Positions 1 through 7,475 of a stretch of 64,000 bases of DNA are shown here, piece by piece (positions within the stretch are counted from its first letter, which is position 1; each line of letters opens with the position of its first letter). The position numbers and the translations under genes are program-made. The notes beneath the pieces are model-generated. The model was not told where the DNA came from, did not search any database, and saw only the letters and a list, made by a program, of their open reading frames with translations. The stretch comes from Muribaculum gordoncarteri (GTDB lineage Bacteria; Bacteroidota; Bacteroidia; Bacteroidales; Muribaculaceae). The stretch covers positions 186,001 to 250,000 of the forward strand of contig NZ_CP039393.1 of assembly GCF_004803695.1 (NCBI RefSeq), in the 5' to 3' direction.

Positions 1-171
1 GAGCTCGACGGCTCCGACTTTTTCAAGCGAGGCGACTGTGACGATCTTGCCCGGCTTATCGACACCAAGCTCGGTGTGGCTCCGCGGCGACGCTGTTACG
101 ACATGTCACGTTACGACTGGGATGCGATAGCCGCACGCACTGCCGAGGTTTACGGACATTTGTCGCGATGA
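1..171 (+). CDS. C-terminal end of a glycosyltransferase (partial)
   Basis: Frame 1 is open from the first base of the window to a TGA at 169-171, giving the last 56 residues of a protein that starts upstream. The tail carries a GDCDDLARLID segment and ends with an RCYDMSRYDWDAIAAR stretch followed by a short helix. That arrangement is typical of the C-terminal helix of GT-B fold (GT4-like) glycosyltransferases, where a conserved 'F.W..ia....vY' pattern closes the protein. No catalytic residues are in view, so the family call is an inference from the tail alone. It ends about 30 bases before the promoter of the next gene. Confidence 0.5.
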   Translation, partial: ELDGSDFFKRGDCDDLARLIDTKLGVAPRRRCYDMSRYDWDAIAARTAEVYGHLSR

Positions 172-199
172 GGATGGAAAAATTACTGCCGATAAATAA

Positions 200-228
200 T
201 TGTGTAAACGGAAAATTTCTTAAATTTG
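200..228 (+). promoter_or_regulatory. Bacteroidetes-type promoter for the 258-4836 operon
   Basis: TTG at 200-202, an 18-nt spacer and TAAATTTG at 221-228 fit the Bacteroidetes -33/-7 consensus. Transcription would begin near 235. This argues that the lipoprotein starts at 258 and not at the ATG at 168, which lies upstream of the promoter. Confidence 0.55.
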
Positions 229-257
229 CGATAGATAACAAAATATTCAGGTCATTA

Positions 258-659
258 ATGAAATATTCGTGTTCAGCTTTCATGTCAGCATTACTGCTGT
301 CGTCGTGTAGTGGCTTGTCGCCTGAAGCGCGTGAAATAGTGGGTGTTTACTATAATAACGAGCTGTCGGATGACACTCCCGTGCTTGAATTGAACGACGA
401 CGGGACATCGGTGATGCGAGCCATAAAGCCCGATGTGTTGACTATAGAGGTACCTGGTACATGGAATGTCGTGAACGATTCGCTTGTAATCGACAATGAT
501 GTTACGAAAATCGTGACCGAGGGCGACACTTCGGTTCTCGGTGATGTCACGCCTAAATATTCACGACTTATAACGCGACATGACGAGTTGAGCCTTACAC
601 TTGCCAAGGACGGCATCGAATATCTCTACCATCGCAAGGTGACTCCCGATAAAGATTGA
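258..659 (+). CDS. small lipoprotein of unknown function
   Basis: 133 residues. The start at 258 gives a classic lipoprotein signal (MKYSCSAFMSALLLSSC) with the lipobox cysteine at about residue 17. The longer frame from 168 would bury this signal and overlap the preceding gene. The mature part contains phrases such as IVGVYYNNE, DDGTSVMRA, GTWNVVNDSLVI and YSRLI. These suggest a small lipocalin-like or META/DUF4923-like beta barrel that reports a 'value against threshold' fold, but I do not recognise a named family with confidence. First gene of an operon with the next lipoprotein, the SUI1 factor and the AddA-like helicase; the gap to the next gene is 18 nt. Confidence 0.75.
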   Translation: MKYSCSAFMSALLLSSCSGLSPEAREIVGVYYNNELSDDTPVLELNDDGTSVMRAIKPDVLTIEVPGTWNVVNDSLVIDNDVTKIVTEGDTSVLGDVTPKYSRLITRHDELSLTLAKDGIEYLYHRKVTPDKD

Positions 660-677
660 CAACAATAACCGAAATTT

Positions 678-1154
678 ATGAATATACACTCTATGAAACT
701 TCACATTGTGCTATTTAGCCTGCTCGTGGTGATGCTTGCCGGATGTACCGCCGCAACTACCACCGAGAATCTTGCCGGTGCACGGCTGTTGATTGAGAAC
801 AATGACTTTGCTTCGGCGCAGAGCATGTGTGACGAGGTGCGCAATGCGGTCGAGAGTGACGACTCCAATGTAGAAGTAGAGGATTTGTGTGAACTTGCCA
901 TACTTTACATGCAGCTTGCCGACCACACCGACCGTGACGACAATGTGGAGTATGCCCGTCAGGCCTATATGCACTCCCTTGAATGTGACTCGGCGGGAGC
1001 GATAGATTATTACAGCCGACTCGGTGTCGACGAGATGGCACAAGTAGTGTTGCTGTCGTCGATAGTGCGCAGCACCACCGCAGTGCCTGAAATTGACGAG
1101 CAGGGCGACACGTTGTTGGTAGTGCCCGACGATGACTCATACATGATACCTTAA
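678..1154 (+). CDS. lipoprotein, possibly helical-repeat
   Basis: 158 residues with a lipoprotein signal ending LLVVMLAGC. A second in-frame ATG at 693 (MKLHIV) would give a tidier signal peptide, so the exact start is open. The mature region is rich in helical, acidic segments (ARLLIENNDFASAQSMCDEV, LCELAILYMQLAD, YARQAYMHSLECD) that read like one or two tetratricopeptide-type helix pairs. It ends with a Val/Asp-rich tail. Five bases separate it from the SUI1 gene, so the two are cotranscribed. Function unknown; likely an outer-membrane-anchored envelope protein. Confidence 0.75.
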   Translation: MNIHSMKLHIVLFSLLVVMLAGCTAATTTENLAGARLLIENNDFASAQSMCDEVRNAVESDDSNVEVEDLCELAILYMQLADHTDRDDNVEYARQAYMHSLECDSAGAIDYYSRLGVDEMAQVVLLSSIVRSTTAVPEIDEQGDTLLVVPDDDSYMIP

Positions 1155-1159
1155 AAGCC

Positions 1160-1513
1160 ATGAACATTGATTTGCAATCGGTCTTGCAGGATTTCCTCGA
1201 CCGTAATCCCGACCTGCCTGAAGGTGACGACAATGATGTGTCGGCCGAAAATGCCGATACACGCCCGGCTGCCGTCAGTGCCGACAGGCTCGACATCATA
1301 TTGGAGAAGAAGGGACGCGGAGGAAAGAAGGCGACCATAATAACTGGATTTACGGGGAGTGACAGCGAGTTGGCCGAATTGGCTTCGGCTTTGAAACGCA
1401 AGCTTGCCACAGGCGGCTCGGCACGCGGCGGAGAGATACTCATCCAGGGCGACCGTCGCAACGATGTGCTTGCCGCGCTTAATTCATTGGGCTACAAAGG
1501 CCGAATCATATAA
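1160..1513 (+). CDS. SUI1-family translation factor (YciH-like)
   Basis: 117 residues. The C-terminal ~75 residues are a SUI1 domain: RLDIILEKKGRGGKKATIIT, then a helix (LAELASALKRKLATGGSA) and the signature GEILIQGD followed by a C-terminal LNSLGYKGRII. The N-terminal 40 residues are acidic and low in structure. Bacterial SUI1 proteins resemble eukaryotic eIF1 and bind the ribosome to affect start-site fidelity, but their role in bacteria is poorly defined. It sits tightly inside an operon between a lipoprotein (5-nt gap) and the helicase-nuclease (17-nt gap). Confidence 0.88.
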   Translation: MNIDLQSVLQDFLDRNPDLPEGDDNDVSAENADTRPAAVSADRLDIILEKKGRGGKKATIITGFTGSDSELAELASALKRKLATGGSARGGEILIQGDRRNDVLAALNSLGYKGRII

Positions 1514-1530
1514 CCCGTCATTACATATAA

Positions 1531-4500
1531 ATGCTCAATATCCACAAGGCATCGGCCGGTTCGGGCAAAACCTATACGCTCACCTATAATTATATAAAGC
1601 TACTGCTCGGCGTCGGCGACGAACAGGGAAATTATCGACTTGCATCGGACAGGAAGCGTCATCGCGCGATACTTGCCATAACGTTTACCAACAAGGCCAC
1701 CGACGAGATGAAGCGGCGCATCGTGCAGCAACTCGCTATGCTTGCGCATGTCGATGCCGTGAAGGGAGGCCGGAGCGACTATGAGGCGCGGTTGTGTGAT
1801 GAGCTCGGGTGTGACTCGACGCAGCTTGCCAATGCAGCCCGCGATGCACTCTTTTCACTCCTCGGCGACTACAGCTTTTTCAATGTGAGCACCATCGATG
1901 CTTTTTTTCAGACGGTGTTGCGTACATTTGCCCGCGAAGCCGAACTTACCGGCAACTACGAGGTGGAACTTAATGAAAAGAACGCCATAGCCATAGGCGT
2001 GAGCGAAATGTTGTCGTCGATAAACCGCGCCACCCCCGAGGAGTCGCGACGAAGCGGCGACATGCGCATGCTCATCGCCTGGCTCGAACAGTACATGCTG
2101 TCGAAGATAGAGGCCGGGGAAACCTATAACATATTCAACCGCGGATCGAGATTTAACGGCGAGCTCGTGGATTTTGTGAATAGTGCCTTGTCGGAAGTGT
2201 ATAAGCTGAACGCCAAGGAGATTCAGGATTATCTTGCCGACAAAAACAAGATATCGGAGTTTGCCAAGAAACTTAACAGCGAAATCACGGAGATTCCGAA
2301 GGTTATTTCATCCGAGGCGACCCGAGTGTGTGAGGCAATCGAGCGTGAGGGCCTCGCGGGCAGTGTCAACTATCATTTGATGAACCGACTGAGAGAGTGG
2401 AGCATCGGTGGAGTGAGGGATCTCAACATGACGGTGATTAAGGCGGCTGCCAATCCCGATGCCCGTTACAAGGTAAGACAGGCACAGCTTTTCTCGGCCG
2501 ACCTTGACGATGCCATAGGGAGATTGCTGAATGACTGCATAGCGTTGACAAAGCGTTACAACACCTATAAGCTGATGCGCGCCAATGTCTATAATCTCGG
2601 ACTCATAGGCGATATAGTGCATCATGCGCTGGAGGTGCAGAAGGAGAACAACTCGATAGTGCTCAGCGACACCAACGATATATTGCGACGAATCATAAAT
2701 CAGGAGGAGGCACCGTTCATCTATGAGCGAATGGGAGTGAGGCTGCGTCACTTCCTTATCGACGAGTTTCAGGACACATCGCGCCTTCAATGGATCAACC
2801 TTGGCGCACTTGTGAGAGAGAGCCTTTCGACAGGCAATGACAATCTGATAATAGGTGATGAAAAGCAGTCGATATACAGGTTCCGCAATTCTGACCCGAA
2901 GTTGCTGAGCTATGATGTTCCCAAGGAGTTTGAGCGTGACAGTCGTCTGTTTGGCGACAGTGTCGAGGAGAACACCAATTGGCGTAGTGCGCGTGAGATA
3001 GTGCAATTCAACAACACCCTGTTCACGGCTCTGATGTCACGCATTGAGCTGAAGGAGGTCGTTGACCATTATGCGGGAGTGGTGCAGAACATCGCCAAAA
3101 AGGAGATGAAGGGTTATGTCAAGGCTATCCCGTGTGGGGACGATGCTCTCGACGACATGGTGGAGGAGATAAAGCGTCAGCTGAAACAGGGTTACCGTCA
3201 GGGCGATATAGCAGTGCTGGTACACAAGTGGACTCAGGGAAGCGCAGTCATTGAACGGCTGCTTGAAGCTAAGCTTGAGGATGAAGAACTCCGCAATCTG
3301 AGGGTGCTGAGCGACGATTCACTGGCGATAAGTGCAGCTCCGTCGGTGCGAAAGATTGTCAGCGTGTTGCGCTTCATCGATGCCCGACAGCCCCTTGACG
3401 GCGAAACACCGACGCCGCAACAGCTCATAGCGCGGTTGGTCAACCGATACGAATATTTTTCGTCGGAAGGCGACGACGCAGCCTGTGCGCTTGAGCGGGC
3501 ATTTGTCGACGACACACCCGATGAACTTGCCATGGAGGCTGCCGACATGACATGCATCAATCTTCCGTCGCTTGTGGAGAGAATTATAGGCCGTTATGTC
3601 GATGCTGATACATTGAGCCGTGAGAATGTATATGTGTGCGCGTTTCAGGACATGGTGATAGACTTCTGTTCACATGCCGATGCCGATATACATTCATTCA
3701 TAAAGTGGTGGGATGCTACAGGATGCTCAAGCAAGCTGTCGACTCCGGCTTCGCTCGATGCCATAAAGGTGATGACGATACACAAGTCCAAGGGACTGGA
3801 ATTCCCGTGTGTGCACATACCGTTTTGCGGATTGCCTCACAACCGTCAGTCGGATATAGCGTGGTTTGGAACACGTAACGCCGAGGGTAGTCTTATTGAC
3901 GACTTTGTGCGTGACGGATTTGACAAGGATTGCGTGCCTCCGTTTGTGCCGTTGTCGGTCGGCAAGGCTCTTGAGGGCACCATGTTTGATTCGCGCTATA
4001 AGGAGATTGTTTCGGAAAAATATGTCGACAGGCTTAACCTGCTCTATGTGGCATGCACGCGTGCGGTAAACGAACTGATGTTCTACTACACGCCGGTGAA
4101 GAAGATTAAGAGCGAGCAGCTCGACGGTACATCGTTGCCTACGACCGATTTTCTGCTCGCCAACGCTTTTTCAGTGGCCGATGCTGCATTTTGCAGCAAC
4201 AATGAACCGTTGCCCGGATTGCTTGCCCCGTTGAAGAATCATGTTGACTCCTGTGACCTCTTTGAATTTGGCGAGGCGGTAGATCATAAAGCGGAAGAGC
4301 GGAAAGAACCGATGGTGGAGATGCCGGCCTACTATTCCTACGACAACGAGGGAATATGGGAGATGAGCCGAATAGAGGATCTTGAGGATATGGAGCGTCC
4401 GCGCCGACGAGGCATCGTGCTACATTCGATAATGAGCGGAGTGCGTAACCGCAGTGATGTGGAGCGCGCCGTGCGCCGTCGTGCCGCACGCGGCTTTATC

Positions 4501-4836
4501 GATGACGACGAGATTGACGGATATATTGCCGAGCTGTCGGAAGCACTTTCCGACGAACGGGTTGATGAGTGGTTTGAGGGTTATCGCCGACTGTTGCGCG
4601 AGAGCACCATTGCCGTGCCAACGGGTGACGGTGTGCGAAATTACCGTCCCGACAGGGTGGTGTGGACCTCGCAAGGCACGATCGATGTCATCGACTATAA
4701 ATTTGGCGAGGAAGAGCCTTCAGGATATATAAGGCAGGTGAAAGGGTATATGAGGTTGATTTCAAAAATCTATCCCGATGTGGAGGTGAGAGGCTTCCTG
4801 TGGTATCCGCTACAGAAGCGCATCACCCGGGTGTGA
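1531..4836 (+). CDS. AddA/RecB-like UvrD-family helicase-nuclease
   Basis: 1101 residues. Walker A ASAGSGKT is at residues 7-14, motif Ia (FTNKATDEM) near 52, the DEFQDTSR Walker B near 410, GDEKQSIYRFR just after it, TIHKSKGLEFP near 755 and NLLYVACTRA near 836. The C-terminus has a RecB-type PD-(D/E)XK nuclease core, TIDVIDYKFG near 1050, followed by a QVKGYM helix. This is the order seen in AddA, which with AddB resects double-strand breaks for recombination. No AddB-like gene is adjacent in this window. The stop overlaps the converging histidine kinase gene by 27 bases. High confidence in the enzyme class; naming it AddA is an inference. Confidence 0.9.
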   Translation: MLNIHKASAGSGKTYTLTYNYIKLLLGVGDEQGNYRLASDRKRHRAILAITFTNKATDEMKRRIVQQLAMLAHVDAVKGGRSDYEARLCDELGCDSTQLANAARDALFSLLGDYSFFNVSTIDAFFQTVLRTFAREAELTGNYEVELNEKNAIAIGVSEMLSSINRATPEESRRSGDMRMLIAWLEQYMLSKIEAGETYNIFNRGSRFNGELVDFVNSALSEVYKLNAKEIQDYLADKNKISEFAKKLNSEITEIPKVISSEATRVCEAIEREGLAGSVNYHLMNRLREWSIGGVRDLNMTVIKAAANPDARYKVRQAQLFSADLDDAIGRLLNDCIALTKRYNTYKLMRANVYNLGLIGDIVHHALEVQKENNSIVLSDTNDILRRIINQEEAPFIYERMGVRLRHFLIDEFQDTSRLQWINLGALVRESLSTGNDNLIIGDEKQSIYRFRNSDPKLLSYDVPKEFERDSRLFGDSVEENTNWRSAREIVQFNNTLFTALMSRIELKEVVDHYAGVVQNIAKKEMKGYVKAIPCGDDALDDMVEEIKRQLKQGYRQGDIAVLVHKWTQGSAVIERLLEAKLEDEELRNLRVLSDDSLAISAAPSVRKIVSVLRFIDARQPLDGETPTPQQLIARLVNRYEYFSSEGDDAACALERAFVDDTPDELAMEAADMTCINLPSLVERIIGRYVDADTLSRENVYVCAFQDMVIDFCSHADADIHSFIKWWDATGCSSKLSTPASLDAIKVMTIHKSKGLEFPCVHIPFCGLPHNRQSDIAWFGTRNAEGSLIDDFVRDGFDKDCVPPFVPLSVGKALEGTMFDSRYKEIVSEKYVDRLNLLYVACTRAVNELMFYYTPVKKIKSEQLDGTSLPTTDFLLANAFSVADAAFCSNNEPLPGLLAPLKNHVDSCDLFEFGEAVDHKAEERKEPMVEMPAYYSYDNEGIWEMSRIEDLEDMERPRRRGIVLHSIMSGVRNRSDVERAVRRRAARGFIDDDEIDGYIAELSEALSDERVDEWFEGYRRLLRESTIAVPTGDGVRNYRPDRVVWTSQGTIDVIDYKFGEEEPSGYIRQVKGYMRLISKIYPDVEVRGFLWYPLQKRITRV

Positions 4837-6042
4837 CACGGGAAGCTCGATGTTGAACGTGGTGCCTTTGCCCGGATCCGACGACGCTACATATATGTGT
4901 CCGTGATGGTATTGCTCGACGATGCGCTTTGCGAGCGTAAGGCCGAGTCCCCAACCGCGTTTCTTGGTGGTGTAGCCGGGATTGAATATTTTCTTGAAAT
5001 GATTGTGAGGAATGCCTTTGCCTGTGTCGCTGACGCTGATCAGCGCATATCGGGGAGTGCGTGATGTGGTCACGGTGATTACTCCGTCGGCTTTCATGGC
5101 GTCTACGGCATTTTTTATGAGATTTTCCATGACCCACTCAAGCAGCGGTGCGCTCATTGAAACAATGAGAGGATGCTGACACAGATTCACTTTCAAGGCG
5201 ATGCGGCTTGATATGCGGGCGGCCATGTATCGGGTGGCATTGGATACCGCTGTGTTTACATCGACCGGGGTCATGGCGGGGCGTGAGCCGATTTTGCCGA
5301 ATCGTGACGCTATGGTCGACAGTCGGTTTACATCCTTGTCCATCTCCTCGGTGACGGTCGGGTCTATGTCACGGCTTTTCAGCAGCTCGATCCATGCCAT
5401 AAGTGACGATATGGGTGTGCCGAGCTGATGGGCTGTTTCCTTGGAGAGTCCCACCCACACCCGGTTTTGTTCGGCCTTTTTGGTTGATGTCACGGCATAG
5501 TAGACGACAGTGATGAATAGCAGCATTACAACCAGCATGATGTAGGGGAAGTAGTTGAGCATTCTCAGCAGCCGGCTGTCCTCGTAGTATAGCATCTGCT
5601 CGTTGTCGGGGGAGATGGTGATGTGTATGATGTTGTTGGTTTTCTTCATCGAAGCAAGTTTGTCGTTGAGGTACTTGCTGTTTCTTTCGGAAATAGAGTA
5701 GGGCTGAAGAGTGTCGACCGGTTCCGGCAGATTGAAGTTGCGGTAGAGGAGGATGTTGTCGTCGCTGTCGGTGAGCAATACGGGGATGTTGCGGTTGCCC
5801 TCGATTATGCGTAACAGGAAATCGATGTCGGCCGAGCCGGGGAGGGCTATGTCGCTGTTGTCGGTTTCGGGGGCGACAATTGCTTTCGTGGCGTCGGCCC
5901 ATATCTCCATGCGCTCGCGCTCCTGGGCGGCAAGTTCGCGTACGATTCGGTTGGAGATGTAGAGGAATATTGCGACAAGAGCTATTGCAACGGCAAGGAA
6001 TGCCATTGTGCCGTAGCGTCGCTTGTCGTAAATGTCGGCCAT
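4810..6042 (-). CDS. membrane sensor histidine kinase
   Basis: 410 residues. Transmembrane segments are at 13-31 and 165-184, framing a periplasmic sensor loop of about 130 residues. The dimerisation/phosphoacceptor box SKETAHQLGTPISSL places the reactive histidine at 205. The ATPase part shows the N box NLIKNAVDAM, G1 DTGKGI, an F-box-like FNPGYTTKKRGWGLGL and the final GKGTTFNIELP. No response regulator is beside it, so it is an orphan in this window. It is the last gene of a three-gene operon behind the thioesterase and the HAD phosphatase, and its 3' end overlaps the converging helicase gene. Confidence 0.9.
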   Translation of the reverse strand: MADIYDKRRYGTMAFLAVAIALVAIFLYISNRIVRELAAQERERMEIWADATKAIVAPETDNSDIALPGSADIDFLLRIIEGNRNIPVLLTDSDDNILLYRNFNLPEPVDTLQPYSISERNSKYLNDKLASMKKTNNIIHITISPDNEQMLYYEDSRLLRMLNYFPYIMLVVMLLFITVVYYAVTSTKKAEQNRVWVGLSKETAHQLGTPISSLMAWIELLKSRDIDPTVTEEMDKDVNRLSTIASRFGKIGSRPAMTPVDVNTAVSNATRYMAARISSRIALKVNLCQHPLIVSMSAPLLEWVMENLIKNAVDAMKADGVITVTTSRTPRYALISVSDTGKGIPHNHFKKIFNPGYTTKKRGWGLGLTLAKRIVEQYHHGHIYVASSDPGKGTTFNIELPVSHPGDALL

Positions 6043-6072
6043 GATGTAATAACAACGGCTGAGCCGTGAGTA

Positions 6073-6915
6073 TTATTGCATTCGCTCGAAGTCTTCGGCT
6101 ATGAATCGGGCTACCGAGTGGGAGGTGTTTGGTCCGATGACTGTCGATGCGGCATTTTTCACTTCGGGCAATGCGTTATCCACGGCAACCGACAGGTCGG
6201 CTATCCGCATCATGGGGAGGTCGTTGAGATTGTCGCCGAACACAACTACGCGGTCGGCATTGATGTCACGGGCAAGACGCTTCACGGCATTGGCCTTGCT
6301 CACTTCGGGTGCGAATATCTCGATGATGCCCACATCCTTGCCGAAGATGTCGACATAGTTGCTGACCGAGCAGTCGATTGACCGGCGAATGTCGTCGGCA
6401 AGAGCATTTATGCGTTCGCAGGGTCCCATGGCGAAGAAGAGCACGGTGTTGGGGATTGACTGATTCATTCCCGCCGGTTCATCGATGTGGAAGCGTTTAA
6501 GGGGTAACTTCATGCGCTCGTTGATGAACTTGTCGTCGTGGATGCTTCGCTCGCCGTTATGGTAGACTGTGAGCATGCCTTTGTCGTCGAATGTGTATAT
6601 GAACGGATTTACACCGTGACGGTCGGCGGCAGCGCGTATGAGTCGTGATGTTTCGGGCGATATGAACCGGGTGTCGATGTAACGCATCGAGTTGCGGTCC
6701 CACAAGGTGGCTCCGGTCATGACTATTGCCGGAAGCGATGTCACGGTGTGGGCAAGCAGCGGACTTACCGTGGCCGGAGTGCGGGCTGTGGCAACGGTTA
6801 TCAAGGCGCCACGTCGTGTAAGGTCGGTTATTATTTCGGCCGATTCGGGGCTTACCCTGCTGGTGTCGTCGAGCAGGGTGCCGTCCATGTCGGTTACGTA
6901 GAGAGTTCGGTTCAT
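6073..6915 (-). CDS. Cof-type HAD-family phosphatase
   Basis: 280 residues when started at 6915. The frame is open to 6999, but MNRTLYVTDMDGTLLDD at 6915 is the conserved family start and follows the thioesterase stop by a single base. HAD motif I is DMDGTLLDD, motif II is the TGAT region, and motif III/IV is VVVFGDNLNDLPMMRIA, with a large C2B cap between. Cof/YbiV-like enzymes dephosphorylate sugar phosphates or similar small metabolites; the substrate cannot be read from sequence. Second gene of the thioesterase-HAD-kinase operon. Confidence 0.88.
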   Translation of the reverse strand: MNRTLYVTDMDGTLLDDTSRVSPESAEIITDLTRRGALITVATARTPATVSPLLAHTVTSLPAIVMTGATLWDRNSMRYIDTRFISPETSRLIRAAADRHGVNPFIYTFDDKGMLTVYHNGERSIHDDKFINERMKLPLKRFHIDEPAGMNQSIPNTVLFFAMGPCERINALADDIRRSIDCSVSNYVDIFGKDVGIIEIFAPEVSKANAVKRLARDINADRVVVFGDNLNDLPMMRIADLSVAVDNALPEVKNAASTVIGPNTSHSVARFIAEDFERMQ

Positions 6916-6916
6916 T

Positions 6917-7390
6917 CTAAAGTTTTCGTCCTTCGTAACGTTCAATTGCGTCAATCCATTTCTGTTCGATAGGTGCCGAATGTCCCGTGGCGATGTCAAA
7001 TCCCACCATGACTGTTCGCCCTACGCACTTTACTTCGCCGCTTTTGGTGTTGACGATGCGCTGTTCCATGACGAAACTTTTTTCGCCCATTTCGGTAACG
7101 GTTGTCACGACACCTATTTCCTCATATATATAGGTGGGTGCATGGAAGTCGCAGTTTATGTTGGCTACTACAATGTTGATGTGCTTCCAGTCGACGCCAT
7201 CGGGCATTATGTCGAGGAAGTAACGGCTCTTGCCAAGATCGAAAAAAGCTATATACACTCCGTTGTTCAGGTGACCGAGCATGTCGATGTCGTTGAACCG
7301 CATTTGTAGCGGCACCAGATGACGGAATGGGAATCGGGGTTCCGGCACACGTGGATTTTGTGAAGCCGGCAATTTTATCACTTCTGCCAT
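6917..7390 (-). CDS. acyl-CoA thioesterase (4HBT hot-dog fold)
   Basis: 157 residues. The signature RFNDIDMLGHLNNGVY near residues 31-46 contains the catalytic Asp and the 'GH.NN' pattern of YbgC/4HBT thioesterases. It is followed by the long helix (FFDLGKSRYF) and a beta sheet ending FVMEQRIVN. These enzymes hydrolyse short or aromatic acyl-CoA thioesters. It is the first gene of its operon. A perfect TAACTTTG box lies only five bases before the ATG, implying an essentially leaderless mRNA. Confidence 0.88.
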   Translation of the reverse strand: MAEVIKLPASQNPRVPEPRFPFRHLVPLQMRFNDIDMLGHLNNGVYIAFFDLGKSRYFLDIMPDGVDWKHINIVVANINCDFHAPTYIYEEIGVVTTVTEMGEKSFVMEQRIVNTKSGEVKCVGRTVMVGFDIATGHSAPIEQKWIDAIERYEGRKL

Positions 7391-7394
7391 GATG

Positions 7395-7402
7395 CAAAGT
7401 TA
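7395..7402 (-). promoter_or_regulatory. TAACTTTG -7 box for the thioesterase operon
   Basis: CAAAGTTA on the + strand reads TAACTTTG on the minus strand. It ends five bases before the start codon at 7390, so the predicted transcription start coincides with the ATG. No good -33 TTG is seen at the usual distance. Confidence 0.5.
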
Positions 7403-7404
7403 CG

Positions 7405-7450
7405 AAAAAATCCCGTATCGACCTCCGTGATGTCAGGTGTCGATACGGGA
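7405..7450 (-). terminator. intrinsic terminator after the GH3 gene
   Basis: A perfect 12-bp stem (7411-7422 with 7439-7450, TCCCGTATCGAC and its complement) encloses a 16-nt loop. On the minus strand it is followed by a run of T (A7405-7410). It lies 26 bases beyond the GH3 stop codon. Confidence 0.85.
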
Positions 7451-7475
7451 CTGTGTTGTTATAAAAAGTGAATTG

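Noticed and set aside
168-257. N-terminal extension of the first lipoprotein from the ATG at 168
   Set aside because: Overlaps the preceding gene's stop, precedes the promoter at 200-228 and would bury the lipoprotein signal.
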